Below are positions 1-8,007 of a DNA stretch of 64,000 nucleotides, in pieces; positions within the stretch are counted from its first letter, which is position 1; each line of letters opens with the position of its first letter. A program made the position numbers and the translations under genes. Below the pieces are notes generated by a model, which worked only from the letters and a program-made list of their open reading frames with translations, was not told where the DNA came from and did not search any database. The DNA is from CAVRTM01 sp963696105 (lineage in GTDB: Bacteria > Actinomycetota > Actinomycetes > Actinomycetales > Dermatophilaceae): the NCBI GenBank assembly GCA_963696105.1, contig CAVOIP010000002.1:248001-312000 (forward strand), in the 5' to 3' direction.

Positions 1-580
1 CCTGCACGGCCGGGTCGAGAGCCAGCTGGTGTGCGGCGAGCCCGTGCAGGTCATCGGCAGCCGGGAGGACTGGCGCCAGGTCATCTGCCTGTGGCAGCCG
101 AGCTCGGCCGACCCCCGCGGCTACCCCGGGTGGATCCCCGCCGCACACCTCGGCGAGGACGAGGCGCCCCCCGTTCCCGCCCCGGACGCGCGGGTGTCCG
201 GCGCGACGCTGCTGTCCACGGCGCGCCACCACCTCGGGCTGCCCTACCTCTGGGGGGGCATGTCGACATACGGGCTGGACTGCTCCGGGCTGGTGCACCT
301 GAGCCTGCGCACGCTCGGGCTGGTCGTCCCGCGCGACGCCCACGACCAGCAGTCCGCCGCGACGCCCATCCGGCTCGAGGACGTGCAGGCGGGCGACCTG
401 CTCTTCTTCGCCCGCGACGGCCAGCCGGCCCACCACGTCGGCATCGCGACCGGGGACGGCGGCATGCTGCACGCCCCCGAGACCGGCGCCGTCATCGTCG
501 AGGAACCGCTGACGCGCGAGCGCCGGGAGTCGCTCAGTGGCGCCGGGCGGTTCACCACGGAGGCTGACGACCCGCGGTGA
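1..580 (+). CDS. NlpC/P60 family cell-wall hydrolase (5' truncated by window edge)
   Basis: The reading frame is open from base 2, so the N-terminus lies outside the window; a GTG at 29 is only an internal codon. The visible start resembles an SH3-like region (about residues 1-45 counted from 29), followed by an NlpC/P60 catalytic domain with the Cys in LDCSGLVH (near residue 85), a His in PAHHVGIA (near 135) and a second His in MLHAPETG (near 148). Such enzymes cleave peptide stems of peptidoglycan, usually D-Glu-diaminopimelate bonds, outside the membrane. Whether a signal peptide is present cannot be seen. The stop overlaps the GTG start of the next gene by 4 bases, so the two are probably co-transcribed. 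Confidence 0.85.
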   Translation, partial: LHGRVESQLVCGEPVQVIGSREDWRQVICLWQPSSADPRGYPGWIPAAHLGEDEAPPVPAPDARVSGATLLSTARHHLGLPYLWGGMSTYGLDCSGLVHLSLRTLGLVVPRDAHDQQSAATPIRLEDVQAGDLLFFARDGQPAHHVGIATGDGGMLHAPETGAVIVEEPLTRERRESLSGAGRFTTEADDPR

Positions 581-1461
581 CGGCACGCATCCCCGCGCCG
601 CTGCTGGTCCTCGGCGCCGTCGTCTCGGTGCAGTTCGGCGGAGCGCTGGCGGCCACGCTCGTCCCCCGCATCGGCGCCGCCGGCTCGGTGGCCCTGCGCC
701 TGGTCCTGGCCGCGGCGGTGCTGCTGGCGGTGGCCCGCCCCCGGTTGCGCCGTCGCAGCCGGGCGGACTGGATCACCGTCTCGGCGTTCGCGGTGGTCCT
801 GGCCCTCATGAACCTGTGTTTCTACGCCTCGCTCGCGCGGCTGCCGATCGGCGTCGCGGTGACGGTCGAGTTCATCGGCCCGCTCGTGCTGGCGACCGCG
901 CTCTCACGCCAGCTGCGTGACCTCGTCGCGGTGGCCGGGGCGGCCCTTGGTGTCGTGCTGGTGTCGGGTGCGCTGACCGCCCCGTCGGACCAGCTGGAGG
1001 TGACCGGGATCCTGCTGGCCCTGGGCGCGGGCGCCTGCTGGGCGGCGTACATCCTGCTCAGCGCGCGCACCGGCACCCACTTCGCGCAGCTGGACGGCCT
1101 CGCCATCGCCATGGCCATCGCGGCCGTGCTGGTGGCGCCGGTGGGGCTGGCGACGGCGGGCGCCGCGCTCTTCACGTGGGACGCGCTCTGGCGCGGCGCC
1201 GGGATCGCACTGCTGTCCTCGGTGCTGCCCTACTCCCTGGAGCTGACCGCGCTGCGCCGGCTGAGTGCCCGGGTCTTCGGGGTCCTGTTGAGCCTGGAGC
1301 CGGCCGTCGCCGCGCTCGCCGGCCTGGTCGTGCTCGGCCAGGCCCTGTCCCGACCGCAGCTGCTCGGGCTCGCGTGCGTGATGGCGGCGAGCGCGTCGGT
1401 GATGGGCTCCCGGGACAGCGCCGGGGTCACACCGGACCGTGAGCCCGGCGTGACCGCCTGA
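577..1461 (+). CDS. EamA/DMT-superfamily transporter, RhtA-like
   Basis: A 294-residue hydrophobic protein with about ten membrane segments arranged as two EamA halves. The second half carries the typical SLEPAVAALAG stretch near residue 240. RhtA-type members export threonine, homoserine or related small metabolites; the substrate here is not readable from sequence. The GTG start overlaps the preceding stop (GTGA), which supports this start and translational coupling to the NlpC/P60 gene. The C-terminal tail of about 20 residues is polar and cytoplasmic-looking. It ends 66 bases before the convergent TerC-family gene. Confidence 0.85.
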   Translation: MTARIPAPLLVLGAVVSVQFGGALAATLVPRIGAAGSVALRLVLAAAVLLAVARPRLRRRSRADWITVSAFAVVLALMNLCFYASLARLPIGVAVTVEFIGPLVLATALSRQLRDLVAVAGAALGVVLVSGALTAPSDQLEVTGILLALGAGACWAAYILLSARTGTHFAQLDGLAIAMAIAAVLVAPVGLATAGAALFTWDALWRGAGIALLSSVLPYSLELTALRRLSARVFGVLLSLEPAVAALAGLVVLGQALSRPQLLGLACVMAASASVMGSRDSAGVTPDREPGVTA

Positions 1462-1527
1462 CCCGGGCGCTGCGCCCCGGCACCTGGTCCCCGGATCCGT
1501 GGGTCACAGGGAGGCGCCGGCCGGTGG

Positions 1528-2517
1528 TCAGCCGCCGACCTGGGACCGCTCGTCCCTGCGGGTCTTGAGCAGGCTCGCGATGGTGGTGACTGCCAGGATG
1601 CCGACGATCACGCCCAGCGACTGCGCGATCGTGATGTCCGGCGCCCCGCTGATGTGCTGGCCGCCGTTGACGAACGGCAGCTCGTTGACGTGCATCGCGT
1701 GCAGGATCAGCTTCACGCCGATGAAGGCCAGCAGGATCGCCAGCCCGATGCCGAGGTAGACCAGGCGCTTGAGAAGGCCGCCGATGAGGAAGAACAGCTG
1801 ACGCAGACCCATCAGGGCGAAGATGTTGGCGGTCAGCACCAGGAACGGCTCCTGGGTCAGGCCGTAGATCGCCGGGATCGAGTCGAGCGCGAAGAGCAGG
1901 TCGGTGGTGCCGAGCGCCAGGATCACGATGAACATGGGCGTGATCAGGCGGCTGCCGTTCTCCTTCACGAAGAGCGTGGCACCGTGCCACTGGTTGGTGG
2001 CGGGGAAGCGCCGCTCGACCCACTTCAGGAAGCGGTTCTCCTCGAACTCGTCGTCGTCGCTGTCACCCTCTCGGGCCAGCTTGACGGCCGTGTAGATGAG
2101 GAACGCGCCGAAGAGGTAGAACACCCACGAGAACTGGTTGATCGCTGCAGCACCGACGGCGATGAAGATGCCGCGCAGGACCAGCGCGATGACGATGCCG
2201 ACCATCAACGCCGACTGCTGGAGCTTCTCCGGCACCCCGAACTTGGCCATGATGATGAGGAAGACGAAGAGGTTGTCCACCGAGAGCGAGTACTCGGTCA
2301 GCCAGCCCGCGTAGTACTGGGTGGCGAACTCCGCGCCGGCGAAGTGCCATACGCCGAGGCCGAACAGGACCGCCAGCCCGACGTAGACGGCGAGGGCGGA
2401 CCCGGTCTCCTTGTTGGACGGGACGTGCGGCTTGCGTCCGATGATGAAGACGTCGAAGAGCAGGATCGCCGTGGTGACCCCGATGGTGAGGATCCACAGC
2501 CAGGTGGGAACGTTCAT
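1528..2517 (-). CDS. TerC/Alx family integral membrane protein
   Basis: A 329-residue protein with 8-9 hydrophobic segments. The family's two acidic membrane motifs are present: SVDNLFVFLI near residues 79-88 and a repeat of the same type, TDLLFALDSIPA, near 215. TerC/Alx/MntY-like proteins are linked to metal handling, chiefly manganese export, and to tellurite phenotypes. The open frame extends upstream to 2778, but the ATG at 2517 gives the normal family N-terminus (MNVPTWLWIL) and the upstream part is non-coding leader RNA. The leader looks like a yybP-ykoY riboswitch, which fits Mn-responsive control. Confidence 0.88.
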   Translation of the reverse strand: MNVPTWLWILTIGVTTAILLFDVFIIGRKPHVPSNKETGSALAVYVGLAVLFGLGVWHFAGAEFATQYYAGWLTEYSLSVDNLFVFLIIMAKFGVPEKLQQSALMVGIVIALVLRGIFIAVGAAAINQFSWVFYLFGAFLIYTAVKLAREGDSDDDEFEENRFLKWVERRFPATNQWHGATLFVKENGSRLITPMFIVILALGTTDLLFALDSIPAIYGLTQEPFLVLTANIFALMGLRQLFFLIGGLLKRLVYLGIGLAILLAFIGVKLILHAMHVNELPFVNGGQHISGAPDITIAQSLGVIVGILAVTTIASLLKTRRDERSQVGG

Positions 2518-2564
2518 GAGATGGGACAGGCCTTCCGGTTCCGGCGCACGGGCAGGTGGCCGGA

Positions 2565-2690
2565 GGTCTCTCCCGCCCCAGACGGCGGACCGGCCCCCCG
2601 GGACCCACCGCGCAGAAGCGGTGGTCCGTGATGACGAGGAAGCCGCGTTGGGGATACTCCCCTCCGTGGTCCCCGAGTCTCCCAGAGACC
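2565..2690 (-). promoter_or_regulatory. Likely yybP-ykoY (Mn2+) riboswitch in the TerC leader
   Basis: Read on the minus strand, the leader of the TerC-family gene holds GGGGAGTATCCCC (2650-2662), a characteristic 5' box of yybP-ykoY RNAs. It is followed by GTCATCACGG and, near the 3' end, GCGGGAGAGACCTCC. GGTCTCT (2684-2690) can pair with AGAGACC (2565-2571) to close the element. An alternative local hairpin, GTCTC-TGG-GAGAC, sits at the 5' side, so two competing folds are possible. Known members bind Mn2+ and control Mn exporters and TerC/Alx proteins. Identification is by eye. I see nothing in the rest of the gap, 2691-2891. Confidence 0.72.
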
Positions 2691-2891
2691 AGGGGTCAGG
2701 CCAAATCCGGCGGCTGCACCCAACGTCGTGACACGTCAACGGTGGCGATGCGGTGGTCGCACCGCCACCGTTGACCACGACAGCCCGCCTGGGCGGGCGA
2801 CCGGGACCAGCCGCGCACCGCCTCCCGGGCTCTGCCGGAGCTCCCGTCGGTTCAGGACGGGGCGCGGTGTGCGTGGCCGGTGGAGGTCTGC

Positions 2892-3185
2892 CTACGCCTG
2901 GCCGGTGAAGCTGATGGTCACCTCGCCCTGCAGGACCTCCGGCGGCTCACCGGCCACGTTCGAGACGTTGTCCTGGATGTACTGCCGGGCCGCCCGTACC
3001 GACTCCTCGGCACCGGCCTGGTCCTGGAAGACGCTGATGCTGAAACCGCCGTCCTGCGAGCGGGCGAGATAGTAGTTCTGGAAGCCCTTGACGCCGCGGA
3101 TGACGTCCTCCACCTCCCCGACTCGTCGTCCCAGCTCGTCGATCAGCTCGCCAGACTTGTAGTGCCGGATCACTGCGTACGCCAT
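2892..3185 (-). CDS. Small ABM-like (dimeric alpha/beta barrel) protein
   Basis: A 97-residue protein whose pattern (ISVFQDQAGAEESVRAA, an amphipathic helix, then a final strand EVTISFTG) resembles antibiotic-biosynthesis-monooxygenase-like or other dimeric ferredoxin-like barrels. No catalytic residues can be assigned. The ATG at 3185 is preceded by AAAGGGTGAG at a suitable distance, so it is preferred over the GTG three codons upstream at 3194. It stands alone between the TerC leader and a DUF3817 gene. Function unknown; a small-molecule monooxygenase or stress-related binding protein are the usual guesses for this fold. Confidence 0.7.
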   Translation of the reverse strand: MAYAVIRHYKSGELIDELGRRVGEVEDVIRGVKGFQNYYLARSQDGGFSISVFQDQAGAEESVRAARQYIQDNVSNVAGEPPEVLQGEVTISFTGQA

Positions 3186-3406
3186 GGCTCTCACCCTTTC
3201 GTCGCGTCCTGCCAGCTGGACCTTGGCAGCCTATGACGCCCCGGGCAGCGGGTGAATGACTCCGATTGGGGGGAAGCCCTGCACGAGCCCACGGGCCCTG
3301 CCGGGGTGGTGGCGGGCTCAGACCTCCCCACGCTGTGTCAGCCCGGTATGACGTCGGCTGACGACCGGCGGTGCTCCACCCGCGTGCGGCGGTCGACCCA
3401 GGCCGG

Positions 3407-3781
3407 TCAGACCGCGCTGGTCTCGAGCTGTCGTGTCCGGGCCGGCTCGGAAGTGAGCCGGCCGTGGCGGTCGGCCCAGAGCTCGAACGCCAGGGTGGCG
3501 AACGGCGGCACCGACGCGGCCGCCGCCACCAGCACCGTCTTCAGGCCCCAGCCCAGGGGCCTGCGGACGACGAGGACGCTGACCAGGTAGGCGACGAAGA
3601 TCGCGCCGTGGATGGGGCCGAACACCTGGACACCGACCTCGGTCACCTTCAGGACGTGCTTGAAGAGCATGCCGACGAGCAGTCCTGCCCAGGAGAACGC
3701 CTCGGCGACGGCCACGGTGCGAAAGAGGGTGCGGGGGTTGAGCGACACAAGAAGATCCATCCGGATGGGGGCCTGGGACAC
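3407..3781 (-). CDS. DUF3817 membrane protein
   Basis: A 124-residue protein with three hydrophobic segments and the DUF3817 landmarks: RTLFRTVAVAEAFSW near the N-terminus, then GPIHGAIFVAYLVSVLVV in the middle. The family is common in Actinobacteria and has no established role. The GTG at 3781 is used here, but the in-frame ATG at 3760 would also give a family-like N-terminus. A polar C-terminal tail follows the last hydrophobic stretch. It is followed by about 220 bases (3186-3406) in which I see no gene. Confidence 0.75.
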   Translation of the reverse strand: MSQAPIRMDLLVSLNPRTLFRTVAVAEAFSWAGLLVGMLFKHVLKVTEVGVQVFGPIHGAIFVAYLVSVLVVRRPLGWGLKTVLVAAAASVPPFATLAFELWADRHGRLTSEPARTRQLETSAV

Positions 3782-3814
3782 GATCCGGCCGCGGGACGGC
3801 CGGGCCCGTCGAGC

Positions 3815-4219
3815 CTAACCGCCTGCCGCCGGGCGCCTGCTCCTGGGCAGCTTCGCCACCACGGTGGCGTAGGAGGTGTCGACCGCCTCCAGGATCTCCA
3901 CGTCGGGGATCGGCCCGCCGAGGTCGAGGGTGTTCCACCCGGACCGGCCGATGTACGCCATCGCGTGGGCGTGCTCGGGGTACTGCAGCAGCCACTCGTC
4001 GGCCTCCTCGCGGTTGGCGCCGCACTTCACCCCCACCGACGCACCCGAGCCCAGGAAGGCGAAGATTTTCTCAGCGACCTTGGCGACCACGTCGCCGTCC
4101 CAGGGCTCGTCCTGCCAGGCACCGGGAAGCGACATGCAGTGCGCCCGCAGCTGGTCCCCCGTGAGCCGCGGCGTCGCGCCGGCTTCCCCGTTCCCGCCGC
4201 CCGCCGTGTCAGTGTCCAT
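3815..4219 (-). CDS. MmcQ/YjbR family protein
   Basis: A 134-residue protein with the MmcQ/YjbR fold pattern: LPGAWQDEPWDGDVVAKVAEK near residue 30, SVGVKCGANREEADEW in the middle, and a final GWNTLDLGGPIPDVEILEAVDTSY. The family is often called DNA-binding, from a CyaY-like fold, but without firm biochemical proof. The ATG at 4219 (MDTDTAGGG) is chosen over an upstream GTG at 4243 because the residues before it look unrelated. It lies between the VOC gene and the DUF3817 gene on the same strand. The first 15 residues are a Gly-rich, probably disordered leader. Confidence 0.78.
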   Translation of the reverse strand: MDTDTAGGGNGEAGATPRLTGDQLRAHCMSLPGAWQDEPWDGDVVAKVAEKIFAFLGSGASVGVKCGANREEADEWLLQYPEHAHAMAYIGRSGWNTLDLGGPIPDVEILEAVDTSYATVVAKLPRSRRPAAGG

Positions 4220-4336
4220 CCGCACACCGTGGAGGACGCACACCGCGCGCGCAAGCCCTCTCCGGAAGCGGTCGCTGCAGCGCCCAGCGTGGGCGCACCG
4301 GACCTCCGTCTCCAGTGCGGGTGATGCCCCGCCGGG

Positions 4337-4765
4337 TCACTGGAGGCAGAACTCGTTGCCGTCGGGGTCCTGCAGCACCACCCAGAACTCCCCGAGCCGC
4401 TCGGCCGCACGGACCTGTGTCGCCCCGAGAGCCACGGCCCGCGCGGCCTCGGCGCGGACCTGTGCCGGGCGTTCGTCGGCCGGCCGTCCGGCGCCGACGT
4501 TGACATCGAGGTGCACGCGGTTCTTGGCCACCTTGGCTTCGGGAACCCGCTGGAAGAACAGCCGCGGGCCGGCCCCGGCCGGGTCCACGATGGCGTAGGC
4601 GCTGTCCCGCTGGTCCTCCGGCACACCGAACGCCGCCAGCGCCTCCGGCCACGAGCCGAAGCCCTCCGGCGGCGGCTGCTCGACGTAACCCAGCAGCTCG
4701 GCCCAGAACGCCCCGAGCCGGGCCGGGTCACTGGCGTCGAAGGACACCTGCACTCCCACCGTCAT
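4337..4765 (-). CDS. VOC family protein (glyoxalase/bleomycin-resistance fold)
   Basis: A 142-residue protein with the vicinal-oxygen-chelate pattern: an N-terminal QVSFDASDPARLGAFWAELLGY, a central AYAIVDPAGAGPRLFFQRVPE, KNRVHLDVNV at the start of the second half, and a final FWVVLQDPDGNEFCLQ that includes the usual metal-site Glu. The substrate is unknown; such proteins include lyases, dioxygenases and antibiotic-binding proteins. The ATG at 4765 is supported by protein alignment. It is downstream of uvrB on the same strand. Because of a +1 base in uvrB, the raw open frame falsely joins uvrB to this gene; they are separate proteins. Confidence 0.85.
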   Translation of the reverse strand: MTVGVQVSFDASDPARLGAFWAELLGYVEQPPPEGFGSWPEALAAFGVPEDQRDSAYAIVDPAGAGPRLFFQRVPEAKVAKNRVHLDVNVGAGRPADERPAQVRAEAARAVALGATQVRAAERLGEFWVVLQDPDGNEFCLQ

Positions 4766-4839
4766 GACGGCCGTTCCTCTCCTCGTCGTGGTGGACCGGG
4801 CCGCCGCCCGCGTGGCCGCAGGCACTCCCCCGCAGCCGG

Positions 4840-6953
4840 TCAGCTGGTCGCGGCGGTCATCTGACGCAGCTCCTTCTTCAGGTCGCCGAGCTCGTCGCGC
4901 AGGCGTGCGGCCAGCTCGAAGTGCAGGTCTGCGGCGGCCTGGTGCATCTGCGTCGGTGAGCTCCTGGATGAGGTTGGCCAGGTCGGCCGCCGGCATCTCG
5001 GCCAGCCGGCCGCTGGACACCGTGACGTCCGCCGCGAGGGCACCGCGGCCACCCGCGCCGCCGCGGGCCTTGCCGCGCGACTGGGACCGGCCACTGCCGA
5101 GCAGGGCCTCGGTGTCGGCATCCTCGCGGTCGAGCAGGTCGGTGATGTCGGCGATCTTCTTGCGCAGCGGCTGCGGGTCGACGCCGTGCGCGAGGTTGTA
5201 GGCGATCTGCTTCTCGCGGCGCCGGCTGGTCTCCTCGATCGCCTGCTCCATGGAGGGGGTGATCTTGTCGGCGTACATGTGGACCTGCCCGGACACGTTG
5301 CGGGCCGCCCGGCCGATGGTCTGGATCAGGCTGCGGGCCGAGCGCAGGAAGCCCTCCTTGTCGGCGTCGAGGATGCTGACCAGGGAGACCTCGGGCAGGT
5401 CCAGCCCCTCACGCAGCAGGTTGATGCCGACCAGCACGTCGTACTCGCCCATGCGCAGCTCACGCAGCAGCTCGACCCGCCGGAGGGTGTCGACCTCGCT
5501 GTGGAGGTAGCGGACGCGGACGTCGCGCTCGAGGAAGTAGTCGGTGAGGTCCTCGGCCATCTTCTTGGTCAACGTCGTGACGAGGACCCGCTCGTCCTTG
5601 GCGACGCGCTCGCGGATCTCGTGCAGCAGGTCGTCGATCTGGCCCTTGGTCGGCTTGAGCACGACCTCGGGGTCGACGAGGCCGGTCGGGCGGATGATCT
5701 GCTCCACGACGCCGTCGGACTTGGCCAGCTCGTACTGCCCCGGCGTCGCGGAGAGGTAGACCGTCTGGCCGACGCGCTCGAGGAACTCCTCCCACCGCAG
5801 CGGGCGGTTGTCCATCGCGCTCGGGAGGCGGAAGCCGAAGTCCACGAGGTTGCGCTTGCGGGACATGTCCCCTTCGTACATCGCCCCGATCTGCGGCACG
5901 GTGACGTGGGACTCGTCGATGACCAGGAGGAAGTCCTCGGGGAAGTAGTCGAGCAGGCAGTTGGGCGCGGAGCCACGGGCGCGCCCATCGATGTGCAGGC
6001 TGTAGTTCTCGATGCCGGAGCACGAACCGACCTGACGCATCATCTCGATGTCGTAGGTCGTGCGCATCCGCAGCCGCTGGGCCTCGAGCAGCTTGCCCTG
6101 CTTCTCGAATGCCGCCAGCTGGTCCTCGAGCTCCAGCTCGATCCCCCGGATGGCGCGCTCCATCCGCTCCGGACCGGCGACGTAGTGGGTCGCCGGGAAG
6201 ACGTACATCTCGGTCTCCTCGCGCACGATCTCGCCGGTCAGCGGGTGCAGCGTGTAGATCCGCTCGATCTCGTCGCCGAAGAACTCGATCCGGATCGCGA
6301 GCTCCTCGTAGACCGGGATGATCTCGACGGTGTCGCCCCGCACCCGGAACGTGCCGCGGGTGAACGCGAGGTCGTTGCGGGTGTACTGCATCTGGACGAA
6401 GCGGCGCAGCAGCTCGTCGCGCTCGATCTCGAGACCGACCCGCAGACGGGCCATCCGGTCGACGTACTCCTGCGGGGTGCCGAGGCCGTAGATGCAGGAC
6501 ACCGACGCGACGACGATGACATCGCGGCGGGTCAGCAGCGAGTTGGTCGCGCTGTGCCGCAGCCGCTCCACCTCGTCGTTGATCGAGGAGTCCTTCTCGA
6601 TGTAGGTGTCCGTCTGCGGCGATGTACGCCTCGGGCTGGTAGTAGTCGTAGTAGCTGACGAAGTACTCGACGGCGTTGTTGGGCAGCAGCTCACGGAACT
6701 CGTTGGCGAGCTGGGCGGCCAGCGTCTTGTTGGGCGCCATCACCAGCGTCGGCCGCTGCACCTGCTCGATCAGCCACGCGGTCGTGGCCGACTTGCCGGT
6801 GCCGGTGGCGCCCAGCAGCACCACATCCTCCTCGCCGGCCGTGATCCGCTTCGCCAGGTCGGCGATCGCGGTGGGCTGGTCACCGCTGGGCTCGAAGTCG
6901 GAGACCACCTGGAAAGGTGCCACCGTGCGCTGGAGGTCAGTCGTGGGCCGCAT
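4840..6953 (-). CDS. uvrB: Excinuclease ABC subunit B, with two single-base frameshifts
   Basis: UvrB is the damage-verifying helicase-like subunit of nucleotide excision repair. Corrected length is about 703 residues, normal for Actinobacteria. Visible are Walker A GATGTGKSAT near residue 45, the beta-hairpin YYDYYQPEAYI, DESHVTVPQIGAMYEGD, the helicase motif region IGRAARNV, and a C-terminal UVR domain (MHQAAADLHFELAARLRDE). The frame breaks twice, each time by one extra base just before a CAG codon: near 6618 (after PEAYIA, before QTDTYIEK) and near 4950 (QELTD, before QMHQA). Both sides are fully family-like, so this reads as sequence error rather than gene decay. The ATG start gives MRPTTDLQRTVAPF, typical of actinobacterial UvrB. 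Confidence 0.93.
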
Positions 6954-7009
6954 GAGTCAACCGTAGACGCCACCACCGACAGGGGGTCACCGGCACGGAT
7001 CGGGAGCAG

Positions 7010-7402
7010 TCAGGACAGGGCCACGGTGAGCGCCGTCGCCACCGCACCGGCCGCCGCCAGGGACGCCACCAGGGCCACGGCCCGCATCGGCGGCCAGGGC
7101 GACGGGGGTTCGTCGGCGGGCCGGTCATGGGGGTCGGGACGTGCAAGGCGGTCATGACGGCCGGGGCGCTCGTGCCTGCCGTGGTGGCCGTGCAGGTGCC
7201 GGATGCGCGGCACGGTCCGGCCGACCAGCGCCACCGCGACGAGCGCGGACAGGGACCCCAGCACGACCAGCTGCCAGGCACCGAGCCGGGCGTCGACGAG
7301 GAGCAAAGGCAGCAGGACCACGACCGCGCCGATCGCGGTGCGCTGCCAGGCCAGGGCGGTGCGCTCGCGCTGCAGGCCGTCAGGACCCGGGACGAGCGTC
7401 AT
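7010..7402 (-). CDS. DUF202 family small membrane protein
   Basis: A 130-residue protein starting MTLVPGPDGLQRERTALAWQRT, the DUF202 signature (ERTALAWxRT), followed by two hydrophobic segments, a His/Arg-rich loop of about 30 residues (HLHGHHGRHERPGRHDR), and a last membrane segment at the C-terminus. DUF202 proteins have no established function. The ATG overlaps the stop of the upstream YidH-like gene by 4 bases, so the two DUF202 genes form a translationally coupled pair. The His-rich loop could bind metal, but that is speculation. Confidence 0.8.
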   Translation of the reverse strand: MTLVPGPDGLQRERTALAWQRTAIGAVVVLLPLLLVDARLGAWQLVVLGSLSALVAVALVGRTVPRIRHLHGHHGRHERPGRHDRLARPDPHDRPADEPPSPWPPMRAVALVASLAAAGAVATALTVALS

Positions 7403-8007
7403 CGGCGCAGCAGCTGCAGGACGGTCAGGACCAGGGTCAGCAGGGCCAGGAGGATCACGCCTCCGGCCAGCCAGGCCAGCGCCCGCGGCGCCGGCAGCCG
7501 CTGGCTGGAGCGCAGCGCCCGCTCCACCCGCGCCCAGCCGGTCACCGCGCGCCAGGCCAGCAGGGCACCCCCGACGCAGACCGCCGCACCGATCAGCGCC
7601 GACCACTTGGGCAGCGTCGCCAGGCTCCCGACGGAGATGAGCGCGACGCCACCGCCGACGAGGGCCAGGGCAGTGCGCATCCAGGCGAGCGCCGTGCGCT
7701 CGTTGGCCAGGCTGAAGCGCGGGTCGGGCTCCTCGCCGTGGCCGTAGACGCTCAGGGGCCGCCGCTGCGGCTGCGGCGGCTCCGCCCCTTCCGGCGGCTC
7801 CGTCCCCTCCGGCGGCTGCGGCGGCTCCGCCCCTTCCGGCGGCTCCGTCCCCTCCGGCGGCTCCGCCCCTTCCGGCGGCTCCTTCCCCTCCGGCGGCTCC
7901 GTCCCCTGCGACGGTCCCGTCCGCTCCGGCGGCTCCGGCGGCTCCGTCCACTCCGACGGACCGTCCGACCGGCTCCCGGGCCCCGCTGCGCCGGTCAGGC
8001 CGACCAC
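7399..8007 (-). CDS. YidH/DUF202 membrane protein with Pro-Glu repeat N-terminus
   Basis: A 202-residue protein. Residues about 15-90 are a low-complexity Pro/Glu region of EPPEG repeats, probably cytoplasmic and disordered. From about residue 95 it is a DUF202 domain: DPRFSLANERTALAWMRTALAL, then three hydrophobic segments. It overlaps the 3' end of coaE by 13 bases and the next DUF202 gene by 4 bases, giving a tight coaE-yidH-DUF202 unit. The repeat region is built from 18-bp DNA repeats and may vary in length between strains. Function unknown. The GTG at 8007 is the furthest plausible start; a shorter start inside the repeat is not excluded. Confidence 0.78.
   Translation of the reverse strand: MVGLTGAAGPGSRSDGPSEWTEPPEPPERTGPSQGTEPPEGKEPPEGAEPPEGTEPPEGAEPPQPPEGTEPPEGAEPPQPQRRPLSVYGHGEEPDPRFSLANERTALAWMRTALALVGGGVALISVGSLATLPKWSALIGAAVCVGGALLAWRAVTGWARVERALRSSQRLPAPRALAWLAGGVILLALLTLVLTVLQLLRR
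7774..7908. repeat. 18-bp tandem repeat encoding EPPEG units
   Basis: Seven near-identical copies of an 18-bp unit (plus-strand form CGGCGGCTCCGYCCCYTC), with one 9-bp partial insertion at 7810-7818. Copies begin at 7774, 7792, 7819, 7837, 7855, 7873 and 7891. They lie inside the YidH-like gene and encode its six-residue (G/A)-T/A-EPPEG repeats. Copies differ mainly at two pyrimidine positions. Confidence 0.9.

Noticed and set aside
4337..6694. Apparent UvrB-VOC fusion protein (785 codons)
   Set aside because: The join is created by one extra base near 4950. The true UvrB end (UVR domain, stop at 4840) and a separate VOC start at 4765 are both clear.
7774..7908. Tandem repeats as a CRISPR array
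   Set aside because: Units are contiguous without spacers and lie inside a coding frame; no cas gene is in the window.
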